Of a stretch of DNA of 34,118 nucleotides, positions 24,574 through 33,232 are shown piece after piece. Position 1 is the stretch's first letter; each line of letters begins with the position of its first letter. Source of the DNA: Flavobacteriales bacterium (lineage in GTDB: Bacteria > Bacteroidota > Bacteroidia > Flavobacteriales_D > Cryomorphaceae); the NCBI GenBank assembly GCA_007125175.1, contig SLDS01000238.1:1-34118 (forward strand), written 5' to 3'. The notes under the pieces are model-generated. The model was not told the origin of the DNA. It did not search any database and saw only the letters and a list, made by a program, of their open reading frames with translations. Position numbers and translations under genes: made by a program.

Positions 24574-25563
24574 TTAGTTTCTGGTATACCCACGAAGTAT
24601 GGGCTGCCCGCGTCTCACGCCATTGGCATTGATATCTGTATCTGTGATGGTGAAGTAAGTTTGGCTATCTTTTGTCCAGCCTAATGCACCTCCTTCAATT
24701 TCAGCTACGTAAGGCACTTTGACGGGGACGTCTTCAAACATTACCCTGATTGGGTCATCTCCTTCAGGAACCTCCCATTTGAATACTTCTCCCACGTCTT
24801 TGATGATGATGTAGCGACCATCGGGTGAAATGTCTCCGGCCTTGATTTCTCGGCGCAGTCGGTGATGACCTTTGTAGTCCGCATTGCTTATGGCCGATGT
24901 GTTTTGTGGGTAGCGCAACCTGTAGGTCATTGCCTGCATGGTGCCCATCACTATCAAGTCTTTGCTGAGCGGATCCAGCATCAGCGTTTGAAAGTCTTTT
25001 TTTTCATTGACCCTGAAATCTATGCGCTCCACGTCATTCGCCGTTAAGGCAAAGGGAGTATTGATGGACGATAAGTCTGGCTCCTCGAATCGATATATGC
25101 TCAAGAAGTCTCTTGAAGATGCACGATCGCCAATATCTCCAACATAGATGTAAGTCTGCCCGTCTACTGGACCCGGGCCTATGGCGATATCCTGCCAATC
25201 TATATTTTCAGCGCCAGCCAATTCAATGCTTCCTTGAAATTCAGCTTCGCGATTAAAAACATGAAGTAAGTTGTCTGTACCCGAGCCTTGGCAAATAATG
25301 ACGTATTGTGGATTGGAATGACTCCCCACAATCCCTGAAGAGCTTTCCAACTGATTCTCATCAGGGCTCTGCAGGTTGTCATAAGTAAGGGTGTATCCAT
25401 CATCCGTGCCAACGTCGGCATAGGAATAGCCTGTATTGCTGAATACATGCGCTTCAGCTTCCGGTTCGGTATTGTCGTCGTCATTGTTGCAAGACACGAG
25501 AGCGCCTCCAAGCATGCAGCAAAGCAATAAAGAGGTTAAGCTTATGTTCTGAACTGCTTTCAT
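24574..25563 (-). CDS. Beta-propeller surface lipoprotein (copy B)
   Basis: 329 residues from the ATG at 25563, which gives a normal lipoprotein signal (LVSC, C25) followed by NNDDDN; an upstream extension to 25647 has no signal-peptide character. Clear paralogue of the next gene: DWQDIAIGPG, YVGDIGDR, IYRFEEPDL, YPQNTSA, GDISPDG and GWTKDSQTYFTIT all have counterparts in the same order, with low overall identity, so an old duplication. Same topology prediction (outer-membrane surface). The catalytic or binding role is unknown. Confidence 0.8.
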   Translation of the reverse strand: MKAVQNISLTSLLLCCMLGGALVSCNNDDDNTEPEAEAHVFSNTGYSYADVGTDDGYTLTYDNLQSPDENQLESSSGIVGSHSNPQYVIICQGSGTDNLLHVFNREAEFQGSIELAGAENIDWQDIAIGPGPVDGQTYIYVGDIGDRASSRDFLSIYRFEEPDLSSINTPFALTANDVERIDFRVNEKKDFQTLMLDPLSKDLIVMGTMQAMTYRLRYPQNTSAISNADYKGHHRLRREIKAGDISPDGRYIIIKDVGEVFKWEVPEGDDPIRVMFEDVPVKVPYVAEIEGGALGWTKDSQTYFTITDTDINANGVRRGQPILRGYTRN

Positions 25564-25666
25564 TTGAACGATAATTATGTGATGATAAAATGGATTTTGC
25601 CCATCCTGTATAGTCCAACGCCCAATCACAGGGCAGATGGCACACAATATGGATGGGAAATAGAGA

Positions 25667-25701
25667 GCGACTTCTCCTGCCGGTGAGGCTGGAGAAGTCG
25701 C
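25667..25701. terminator. Long intergenic hairpin inside the TonB-receptor operon
   Basis: GCGACTTCTCC (25667-25677) pairs perfectly with GGAGAAGTCGC (25691-25701); three more base pairs (GCC/GGC) extend the stem inwards past a mismatch. On the minus (sense) strand it is followed by TCTCTATTTCC, not a clean T-run, so it may be a partial terminator or mRNA-stabilising end between the beta-helix gene and lipoprotein B. Confidence 0.55.
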
Positions 25702-25728
25702 ATTTTCATCAAATGCTGATTGAAAGAA

Positions 25729-27000
25729 TCAATTGGCACCAAAAGCTCCGATGTAGTCGGATGGGCCGGGAATGGTCACGGTAACTCCTCCAGCTGAAAG
25801 TGTAGTGAAGTAAGGCGAAAATCCGGTGTATCCGGCACCAACACCCGGTGCACCCGGGGATAGGTGAAAGTCCCAAGCATCATCCAACTGATTTGTCATT
25901 CTGTCGGTATTTACGTCGTAATTCACGAACATAGGATCGATCTGGATGATGTCAGCATCTTGCTCTTCTGTAAGACGGTTTCCATCTTCATCTACATCCG
26001 TGCTTGGCCAGAAATTGTCTTGATCGGTTGCGTCGTAAGCGTAGTAGTGCTGGTTGTTGTAGGGGATGTTGTCGATGTCCGGCAGACGGTCACCACGGAA
26101 GCGAAGTCCAAATCGGCAGTTAACAATCAAATTGTTGTATACATCTCCTCGTGCACCTTGCTCGTAGTTGATTGATCCACCGCGACCAGCCTGTACCCTG
26201 CGGTGTCCGCAGTTGATAAAGGTATTGTTGTAAGTGTTGATGTGTGTTTGAACCACACCATCGCCTTCACCTGCAGGCTTGCTGCCATTGGTGGCCACGC
26301 TGTAAAACAGATTGTAAGCAATATCTCCTACAGAGCCGTCTTTGATATTCACGCCTTCCCCACCGGTCTCTCCTGTATTGTAGAATACAGAGTTGATAAT
26401 GGCCATGCGACCACCGCCATCAGGGCGAATTCCGTCATCGGCTATATTGCGCAAGGTGGAGTGATCAAAAATTAGGGTGCCCTCAGGGTTCAAAAACAGA
26501 AGGCTGTAGCGGGGATCTCCGGCATCGTAGGCATCACTTTGGCGAGCAGGCCCACCGCTGTATTCCAGTATGCAATGCTGAAGAACGATGGCTTGGGCAG
26601 AAGCCTGACCTTGGATGCCACCCCAAAAACCTTCGTAGGCATTGGAAGGATCGCGCTTGTCTTCGGTTACGGTAAACATGATGGGAGAATCCTCAGTACC
26701 AGCAGCGATCAAAGATCCGAAGACAGTGATTTCAGGGCTGGTTTCAGGTGAGAGTCCATCGCCATCAAAAGCGAGGATAACACCGGGCTCAAGAGTCCAG
26801 GTTTCTCCCTCAGGGATGATCAGGTCGCGTGTGATGCGGTAAGTGCCCGCTTCAAGGGTTCCGGATACTTCGCCGTGGATGTCGCCCAGATCAGCTGGGG
26901 TGCCTCCGCCGCCGCCGTTGTCGTCGTCGTCATTGTTGCATGCAGTAAACATTACTGTCGCTGCGAAACATGCTGTTGCAAAAAAAGTGAACTTGTTCAT
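25729..27000 (-). CDS. Right-handed beta-helix surface lipoprotein
   Basis: 423 residues. Lipobox cysteine C21 (MFTAC) is followed by NNDDDDN and a glycine linker, pointing to the cell surface. The body is a parallel beta-helix: short repeated turns such as GTYRITRDLIIPEG, TLIFDHSTLRNIADDGI, AIINSVFYNTGE and DVYNNLIVNC, like polysaccharide-lyase or NosD-type folds. No lyase active site is identifiable. It starts 44 bp after the TonB-dependent receptor, as a SusD-like partner would, but it is not a SusD homologue. Probably binds or processes the receptor's ligand. Confidence 0.82.
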   Translation of the reverse strand: MNKFTFFATACFAATVMFTACNNDDDDNGGGGGTPADLGDIHGEVSGTLEAGTYRITRDLIIPEGETWTLEPGVILAFDGDGLSPETSPEITVFGSLIAAGTEDSPIMFTVTEDKRDPSNAYEGFWGGIQGQASAQAIVLQHCILEYSGGPARQSDAYDAGDPRYSLLFLNPEGTLIFDHSTLRNIADDGIRPDGGGRMAIINSVFYNTGETGGEGVNIKDGSVGDIAYNLFYSVATNGSKPAGEGDGVVQTHINTYNNTFINCGHRRVQAGRGGSINYEQGARGDVYNNLIVNCRFGLRFRGDRLPDIDNIPYNNQHYYAYDATDQDNFWPSTDVDEDGNRLTEEQDADIIQIDPMFVNYDVNTDRMTNQLDDAWDFHLSPGAPGVGAGYTGFSPYFTTLSAGGVTVTIPGPSDYIGAFGAN

Positions 27001-27044
27001 GGATATTGGGTTTGAAATTACTGATTGAAAAATTTTGATTTCGT

Positions 27045-29912
27045 TTAGAAGTGGTATCTGATTCCAAAGAGGAAGTTTTGGAAGTAGAGGTCTCTGCGCA
27101 CAAGGGTCTCCGTATCGCTGTTTGGCTGCAGCTCATTTCCAGCTACTGAAGGAATATGAGGCCGCTTGATGTACAGTTCGTAAGGAGTGTTTAAGAGGTT
27201 CCCGATTTTGCTGAAAGCGGTAAAGTTTTTGTTCTTGCCAAAGGTCTTCTCCAGTGAAAAGTCCAGAAGCAACATGTCGCGCATCCACCAGTCGGTGTCC
27301 AGACCAGCCGAAACCACTGCAATGTGCTCTCCGGTGTACACGAAGGAGAGTTGAGCATTCCAGCCTTTTTCTATGTCTTTGTACAGAAGAGACAGGTTAC
27401 CAATGTGGCGGGACTGACCTTGCAAAGGACGCGTTTGAGTTACATTGAGCAATGTGCTATCGCCAATGCCCAGCGACTCCAACTGCGATGGGGAAAGTTG
27501 GCCGATATTCTCCTCGGTTATTTGAGTACGGGTGCGCTTCACGGATTCGATCTCTGAATCGGTGAAGGTGTAGTTGAAGCGCACTCCAAACTTGCTGAAG
27601 TACTTGATGAAATCCACTTCTATACCTCGGTTTGTGGCCGATTGTAAGTTGAGAGGAATCATGGTGGTAGAGGGAGGCAGGTGGCTTGGGAAGTTCGGAT
27701 CGGTGGGTGGCAAGATGGCGTTTTCTATCGGATTGTTGATCTGTTTATAAAACAAGCCCACCATGATCTGATCGAGTGGGGTGGGGAAATACTCCACTCG
27801 AAAGTCGAAATTATGCGCATCCACAGCCACCAAATTCGGATTACCGCCGATGGGTACAATCTCTTCTGTCGCCGGTCGTCGGTAAGGAATGATTTCCAAA
27901 AAGCTGGGACGCGAGAGAGATCGGAAATACGAGCTGCGCACATTGGTCTTCTCATTTGGCATGTGCTTGATATGCAGGCTCGGAAGAAGACTCAAATACT
28001 GCTGACTCCCATCAGCAATATTGTTATTGGCCGTTGAGAATCCCTGGTCGGTGTGCTCGGCTCGCAAGCCTCCCAAAAAGTTTGTTTTACCAACTGTGAA
28101 TTGGAATTCACCATACCCGGCTAGAATGTCCTCATAGGAATCATAGTTCAAAACGTGACTGGGAGTACCCGAGCCACCAGTAATACGCCAAGTCAAGTCA
28201 GCGTAATCCGTTTCGAATGGCACATACTCCTGCACGCCTGGATTGGGCTTGAAGGTATAGAGATCAAAAAAGTTGCTCCTACGCTTCATGCGGTAGAGAC
28301 CTCCCGTTTTGAAGAGTATCTCCTGCTCACCTATTTTGGTGTTGAAGCTCAGGTTCAGATAGCCGGCATAGTCCTCATCGGAGTTGTTCTCCCAGATGCG
28401 GATGATATTCTCGTGTACCAACCACCTCAAGTCCCGATTCGGGGTGTCGTAGTTGGATACTGTAATTATCTGCGAATTGTCTGGCATATCTTGGGTGGCC
28501 AGCGAATACACCAGCGACCAGTCCAGGGTGATGTTCTTGCTCAGGCCATGCTCTCCATTCAGGGTGCTATTGTAGATGCGCTGCTGGTTTACCTGTCCCC
28601 TCCAGTTGTACTCCAGAGTCTTTTCATTGCCGGCATCCCGCAGTCCATCTTCCCAGATGGTTCGGGTTTCATTGTTTTGCAGATGCACCCATGCATTGTA
28701 CCAGCGGATTGTATTGCGTTCATTGAGTTCGTAGTCCACCTTGGCATGCACGCCTGCACGCTCCTGCTGCACAGAATAGAGGCGCTCCTGATAGCGTGTG
28801 AGACGCGGATTGATATTTCCAAAGGTATTGTCGCTTACGCCAAATTCAATGCGATTGGCTCCTCGGAAGGTGTTTTGGTAACTACCCGCGACGATCACTC
28901 CCAAGCGATCATTCAAGAAACGATCTCCCAGTGCAACAGAAGCAAGGCTGTGTGGCCTAAGGGCATTTGATGCAAATGGATTGGCAGAAAAGTCGCGCTC
29001 TTCGAAGTTTAGGTTTTCGGTGCTGTAGAATTCAAGTGGTGCTGCCACAGTGCCGGAAGGGGCACGCTGCAGCGGCGACTCAAAATCCACTGCACCAACA
29101 TCGAAATGCTCATATGGCCTGTTGAAAAAGAGGCTGTTGAATCCAGTGGTGGCGCTTACATTGATCAAGCGACGGGAGGGGGCATCTTTCATGCGCAGGT
29201 CAACCACTCCGCCAATGGCGTCCCCTTCCATGGAGGGAGTGAGACTTTTGGATACAACCAATGCATCCAGAAGCTCAGCCGGAAAAATATCCAGCGGCAC
29301 ATATCGGTTTTCGTTGTCGGGCGAAGGTATTTTGATACCATTCACCAAAGTGTAATTGTAGCGCTTGTTCATGCCACGTACCACGGCATACTGGGCATCA
29401 CCGTTGGCATTGCGCTCTACTGTGAGGCCCGATACGCGTTGTATCACATTGGCTACGGTGATGTCTGGAGAGGCTTCAATGGATTTGGCTGAGATCACGT
29501 TGACCACATTTGCCGAAAGGCGCTCAGAGGCCCTTGCGCTCAGATCATTGTCATTGCTTCGTCGGCCTATAATATTCACTTCTCCCAGGTCAATACTAGA
29601 GTCCCCGAGGATAACATCAAGCTTCTTGACATTCTCATCAGGCTTGATTTCGACTTCAATCCTTTCCGTTTCGAAAGAGATAAACGAAACCTCGATGGTG
29701 TAGCTTCCCGGCTCAAGTCCGCGAATGACATAGCTTCCATCCAAGCCCGAAATCGCATGAATCTGGGTATCTGCCACACGAATCAAGGCTCCTGTGAGGG
29801 GTTCGTCATTGCTCCTATCCTTTACAATACCACGCAACTCAATTGCCTGTAAAGCTAGGGATTGGCAAAGGATAATGATTATTACAGATAGTTGTTTTAC
29901 AGCGGTATACAT
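27045..29912 (-). CDS. TonB-dependent outer-membrane receptor with CarboxypepD-reg-like domain
   Basis: 955 residues. Signal peptide (1-23), then a carboxypeptidase-regulatory-like beta-sandwich (about 26-105: GIVKDRSNDEPLTGALIRV), a plug (about 125-235, with VVRGMNKRYNYTLVNGIKIP and GDAIGGVVDLRM), and a 22-strand barrel to the C-terminal aromatic residue (RYHF). It energises uptake of a specific ligand across the outer membrane with TonB-ExbBD. It heads an operon with a beta-helix lipoprotein and two beta-propeller lipoproteins and has no SusD neighbour. The ligand is unknown; Pho-box-like repeats in its promoter suggest a phosphorus source. Confidence 0.93.
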   Translation of the reverse strand: MYTAVKQLSVIIIILCQSLALQAIELRGIVKDRSNDEPLTGALIRVADTQIHAISGLDGSYVIRGLEPGSYTIEVSFISFETERIEVEIKPDENVKKLDVILGDSSIDLGEVNIIGRRSNDNDLSARASERLSANVVNVISAKSIEASPDITVANVIQRVSGLTVERNANGDAQYAVVRGMNKRYNYTLVNGIKIPSPDNENRYVPLDIFPAELLDALVVSKSLTPSMEGDAIGGVVDLRMKDAPSRRLINVSATTGFNSLFFNRPYEHFDVGAVDFESPLQRAPSGTVAAPLEFYSTENLNFEERDFSANPFASNALRPHSLASVALGDRFLNDRLGVIVAGSYQNTFRGANRIEFGVSDNTFGNINPRLTRYQERLYSVQQERAGVHAKVDYELNERNTIRWYNAWVHLQNNETRTIWEDGLRDAGNEKTLEYNWRGQVNQQRIYNSTLNGEHGLSKNITLDWSLVYSLATQDMPDNSQIITVSNYDTPNRDLRWLVHENIIRIWENNSDEDYAGYLNLSFNTKIGEQEILFKTGGLYRMKRRSNFFDLYTFKPNPGVQEYVPFETDYADLTWRITGGSGTPSHVLNYDSYEDILAGYGEFQFTVGKTNFLGGLRAEHTDQGFSTANNNIADGSQQYLSLLPSLHIKHMPNEKTNVRSSYFRSLSRPSFLEIIPYRRPATEEIVPIGGNPNLVAVDAHNFDFRVEYFPTPLDQIMVGLFYKQINNPIENAILPPTDPNFPSHLPPSTTMIPLNLQSATNRGIEVDFIKYFSKFGVRFNYTFTDSEIESVKRTRTQITEENIGQLSPSQLESLGIGDSTLLNVTQTRPLQGQSRHIGNLSLLYKDIEKGWNAQLSFVYTGEHIAVVSAGLDTDWWMRDMLLLDFSLEKTFGKNKNFTAFSKIGNLLNTPYELYIKRPHIPSVAGNELQPNSDTETLVRRDLYFQNFLFGIRYHF

Positions 29913-29940
29913 CTATGCGTGCTTCAACCTTGCGCTGCTG

Positions 29941-29997
29941 CAAATGTAATTGCACTGTCATGCTGCAACTGTTAGCTTATTGTTATGGATAGTTTAA
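29941..29997 (-). promoter_or_regulatory. TonB-receptor operon promoter with three 11-bp-spaced repeats
   Basis: The minus strand has a perfect -7 box TACATTTG (29941-29948), 28 bp before the ATG at 29912. Hexamers CTAACA (29970-29975), ATAACA (29981-29986) and TTAAAC (29992-29997) follow upstream at exactly 11-bp steps; the first is 21 bp from the box. A GTTG at 29966-29969 could be a weak -33 element. The remaining stretch to 30247 (about 250 bp) shows no gene or RNA I can support. Confidence 0.5.
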
Positions 29998-30247
29998 TAC
30001 TCAAGGGAAACTTCTTAATGATAAATTAATCTACACAGCAATAGGTTCGGTATTACAGTGAATTACGTAAGTTTCGGACTCATAACAGTGTTTGTTTCGG
30101 CAGCCGACTTAGGTAAAAAGCTCGGAAGACAAGGGATGAGAGAGCCACTGATTACTCGCTGAATCGATACTGAATTAGCTAGCTACGCGGAAGGAGCCTC
30201 CGGATCAAAAACGGATTTCAGCCCTCTGCTTCATGAGGTTTGAGCAT

Positions 30248-30285
30248 AAAAAAAGCCGTCACGTTTGCTAACGAGACGGCTTTTT
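30248..30285. terminator. Bidirectional terminator after tRNA-His
   Basis: GCCGTC (30255-30260) and GACGGC (30275-30280) pair, with an inner CGTT/AACG extension; A-runs on one side and T-runs on the other make it an intrinsic terminator in both directions. It ends the tRNA-His transcript on the minus strand. Confidence 0.88.
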
Positions 30286-30288
30286 AGG

Positions 30289-30363
30289 GGTGGAAGATGG
30301 GGTTCGAACCCACGACCTCCGGAACCACAATCCGGCGCTCTAACCAGCTGAGCTACAACCACC
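30289..30363 (-). tRNA. tRNA-His (anticodon GTG)
   Basis: The minus strand folds as a tRNA: acceptor GTGGTTG, D arm GCTC...GAGC, anticodon arm CCGGA-TTGTGGT-TCCGG with GTG at 30326-30328, variable loop AGGTC, and T arm GTGGG-TTCGAAC-CCCAT. The extra G at -1 (30363) opposite C73 (30289) is the histidine identity element. The acceptor stem has two adjacent U-U mismatches (5-68 and 6-67). CCA is not fully encoded (CCT follows). It has its own promoter and a terminator downstream. Confidence 0.95.
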
Positions 30364-30377
30364 ATTTTTAGAGAGCA

Positions 30378-30410
30378 CAAAATTACGGATTTTGCCTGTA
30401 AGAGCGGCAA
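30378..30410 (-). promoter_or_regulatory. Promoter of tRNA-His
   Basis: The minus strand has TTG (30408-30410), a 22-bp spacer and TAATTTTG (30378-30385), a perfect -7 box, 14 bp before the tRNA 5' end. It lies between the tolC-like stop codon and the tRNA. Confidence 0.6.
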
Positions 30411-30427
30411 TTGCGCACAAAAAAAAA

Positions 30428-31858
30428 TCACTGTCCGAAGCCCTCGCCGGCGATCACCCGAATTTCTGAGAAGAGGATGTGCTCCTTGGCCAAAAGCTGT
30501 ACATAGATGTTGCGCACGTCTATGAGCTGTGTTTCACGGGCATTTACGAGAAAGAGGCTACTCTCACCATTGAAAAAGAGATCGCGTTCACCTTTTAGCA
30601 GGCGATCGAGGTAGCGCACATTTTGATCGAAGAAGTCAATTTGATCCCTGAGGTTTTGCATTTCGATGAGGGCCGCATTTAGGCTTGCATTGAGCTGCGC
30701 TCGCTTGTTAAAGTAATCCTGGTCGATCATCTTCATGCGGACTTTGTTTATTCCCACCCGTCCGCGAGCATCTCTCAGAAAAATCGGGAAGAGGATGCGG
30801 GCGCCCATGTCGTAATTATTCGTCAGAAAACGATGCTCTCCCCACCATTCTTCACCCTCCAGACTGAATACGTTTTCCGAAAGGAAATTGTATTTCAACT
30901 CGATTTGTGGCCGCAGGAATTCAGCAGCAAGTCGGCGCTCTATGTCAACTTTTCCCTTGAGGGCTTCCAGAAAGAGCAGCTCGGGATGGCTCTGCTCTAT
31001 TTCTGCCGGAAGGCGGCGCAAGGTTAAGCTGCCGCGTTCAAGCCTTTGGGGTCGCAGCCCGGGCGGTATGCTTCGCGCTTGTTTTTGCTCATCCCAGAGG
31101 TATACGCTCACCACATTGGCCGCTTCCACCCAATGAGTTTGTGCCTCTCGGAGCTTGTACAGTCGGTTGAGCACTTGGGTGTAAGCCTCCACTGTGTCGA
31201 TGGCTGGCACATCGCCGTACTTGAAGCTTTCTCTTGTGGCATTGTAGCGGAAGCTGGCCAGCTCCAGGGCTTCCTGGGCGATCACCAGGGCCTCTTCGGC
31301 AAAGGCCCAGTTGTAGTAGGCCTGTGTGGCCTCAAAGTACAATTGGTTGAGCAAGAGTTGCCTCTCAATTTGACCCTGCTCGAGCCCAATTTGCGCCTGG
31401 CGCAGGGCTGCCCTTCGGTTGTCCATGAGCAGTCCGGCTCCCAACTGTACGGTGAGTCCGGCATTGACTAGACCCGTGCTTGGGGTAGATTTATCGGGAT
31501 TGAGAAATACGCCTTCATTGTTTTGATAGCCGGCATGCAGGCTCACTCCGGCCCAAGTCGGCAGCACAATACCGGCATCCAAGGCCTCATAGTAATTGGT
31601 GTTCCTCCATTCCTTGGTGGCATAATTTCCGTAGAGTGCCGGGTCGAATCCTCCGCGTGAGCGCAAGAGCTCATTTTCAGCAAGTACAACCTCAAGCCGC
31701 GCAAGCTCAGCCACAGGGTGGTATGCTTCCACGGCGTCCAGGTAGTCCCCATAAGTTAAGAGCGTGTCGGCCATCAGCTCGTCCACATCAGGCCCCTGCG
31801 GAAGGGCCTCTCCGGGCAAGAGGCACACACATATTATGCTCAGCATGAATAGCCTCAT
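30428..31858 (-). CDS. TolC-family outer-membrane efflux protein
   Basis: 476 residues with a signal peptide (1-20). The two-fold repeated layout of TolC is visible: long helical pairs (about 130-260 and 330-470) alternate with beta segments (about 75-125 and 315-365). It would form a trimeric outer-membrane channel and periplasmic tunnel for the HlyD/ABC pair encoded just upstream (12-bp gap). At 476 residues it is a typical length. It is the last protein gene of the export operon; tRNA-His follows from a separate promoter. Confidence 0.9.
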   Translation of the reverse strand: MRLFMLSIICVCLLPGEALPQGPDVDELMADTLLTYGDYLDAVEAYHPVAELARLEVVLAENELLRSRGGFDPALYGNYATKEWRNTNYYEALDAGIVLPTWAGVSLHAGYQNNEGVFLNPDKSTPSTGLVNAGLTVQLGAGLLMDNRRAALRQAQIGLEQGQIERQLLLNQLYFEATQAYYNWAFAEEALVIAQEALELASFRYNATRESFKYGDVPAIDTVEAYTQVLNRLYKLREAQTHWVEAANVVSVYLWDEQKQARSIPPGLRPQRLERGSLTLRRLPAEIEQSHPELLFLEALKGKVDIERRLAAEFLRPQIELKYNFLSENVFSLEGEEWWGEHRFLTNNYDMGARILFPIFLRDARGRVGINKVRMKMIDQDYFNKRAQLNASLNAALIEMQNLRDQIDFFDQNVRYLDRLLKGERDLFFNGESSLFLVNARETQLIDVRNIYVQLLAKEHILFSEIRVIAGEGFGQ

Positions 31859-31870
31859 GGCAGCTTCAAT

Positions 31871-33232
31871 TTACTTCTTAGCCTCACCTCCAAGTACAGT
31901 TCCTTGCCCCAGGTTGTGGTAGTAATCGGGTGGGAAGCCATTGAGCTGTCGCCACAATTCGTACCATAAGGGTACATCCTTAAACAGGAGTATGCCATCG
32001 CTCCCGGAGCCCCATCGCAAATCCTGTGGCCATGGGATATCGTCCTCATCCGGCGCCACCATAATTCGGTACTTACCGTTGGGGGATATGAAGTTGTCAA
32101 TGGCTACAATCCTACCGCCAAATGTACCATTGCTCAATTGTGGCCAGCCCGAAAACACGATTGCCGGCCAACCATCGAAGATCAACCTCACCTTATTGTC
32201 CATTCTGAGCAGTGGAAAGTCAACTGGGCTAATATAGAGCTCCGCCGCCAGGTCGTACCTCGATGGCATGATGCTCACGATCTGAGCGCCTGCAGCTATG
32301 TTTTCCCCGATACCCACCGAAATGGCCTTGGTTACAAATCCGGCTTGTGGCGCAAGAATATGGTAATTGCTCGTGCGCATTTCGAAGTTGGCCAGTTGAT
32401 TCTCCATCCGTGTTACTTCGGCCTCAGTATCATAATAAGTACTCATGGCCGAGTTGCGCTCAGAGCGCGCTTTGTTGAGCCTTTCGGCAAAATCGTTGTC
32501 TACACCGCTGAGCTCTATGCGCGCATTGATGAGTTCATTGCGCGAAGCGAGCAATCTGTTTTCGGCACTGATAAGGCGCGCCCGGGTTTCTTGTACCGTA
32601 AGCTGTCGGGTTTCCAGATCCATCAGAGATTTTAGGCCCTGCTCGAATAGCTGTTGCATCCTTTGTACCCGCTCCTCAGCAATGAGGTAATCTACTTTTG
32701 CAGCCTCCACGTCCATGCTGTCAGATACCACCCGAAATCGTGCTTGATCATAGCGATTTTGTGCCTGCTCGAGGCGATTTACCCGGTTTATCGTCAAGGC
32801 TTCTATTTGTCCGGCCAGTGCCTCAGCCTTCTGGCGGTAGTTTTCCATCGCATTGATCTTGGCAGAGATTTGCTTCTGTGTGCGCTCTATCAAGGCCGGA
32901 TCAAAAAAAGCATCTTGAATTTCCGTAATGCGCAAGATGGTGTCATGCTGGCGCACAAAGTCACCCTCACGAACGTACCATTTATCAATCCGCCCTGGAA
33001 TTCTGTTTTGCACAGTTTGTGGCCTCTGCTCGGGGTACAGTGTTGTGACTTGTCCAGGAGCACGTACATTCTGAGTCCAGGGGAGAAACAGAAAGAGCAA
33101 AATACCCATTACGACAAATACCAATACGCGGAGGGTTTTCACAGGGCGGCCTCTGTCTTCCACCTCCTGCAGACTCACGTACTCATCCACATAATCCTTG
33201 GTCTTGATCCGGTTATCTGAAAGATTTAGCAT
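31871..33232 (-). CDS. HlyD-family membrane fusion protein
   Basis: 453 residues from the ATG at 33232; a longer frame to 33268 would lie further inside the ABC gene. One membrane helix (about 33-52) follows a short cytoplasmic tail. A lipoyl/barrel-sandwich half (VQNRIPGRIDKWYVREGDFV), a long coiled-coil hairpin (about 115-280) and the second lipoyl half (APQAGFVTKAISVGIGENI) are in the usual order. It bridges the ABC exporter and the TolC-like channel. It overlaps the ABC gene by 20 bp, so the two are coupled. Confidence 0.9.
   Translation of the reverse strand: MLNLSDNRIKTKDYVDEYVSLQEVEDRGRPVKTLRVLVFVVMGILLFLFLPWTQNVRAPGQVTTLYPEQRPQTVQNRIPGRIDKWYVREGDFVRQHDTILRITEIQDAFFDPALIERTQKQISAKINAMENYRQKAEALAGQIEALTINRVNRLEQAQNRYDQARFRVVSDSMDVEAAKVDYLIAEERVQRMQQLFEQGLKSLMDLETRQLTVQETRARLISAENRLLASRNELINARIELSGVDNDFAERLNKARSERNSAMSTYYDTEAEVTRMENQLANFEMRTSNYHILAPQAGFVTKAISVGIGENIAAGAQIVSIMPSRYDLAAELYISPVDFPLLRMDNKVRLIFDGWPAIVFSGWPQLSNGTFGGRIVAIDNFISPNGKYRIMVAPDEDDIPWPQDLRWGSGSDGILLFKDVPLWYELWRQLNGFPPDYYHNLGQGTVLGGEAKK

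Noticed and set aside
29998-30247. Small RNA or short gene in the gap before the receptor operon
   Set aside because: No coding frame or stable structured RNA beyond short stems and the terminator could be supported.
30231-30431. 66-codon minus-strand frame containing VAQLVRAPDCGSGGRGFEP
   Set aside because: This is the translation of the tRNA-His gene itself, a well-known spurious peptide type.
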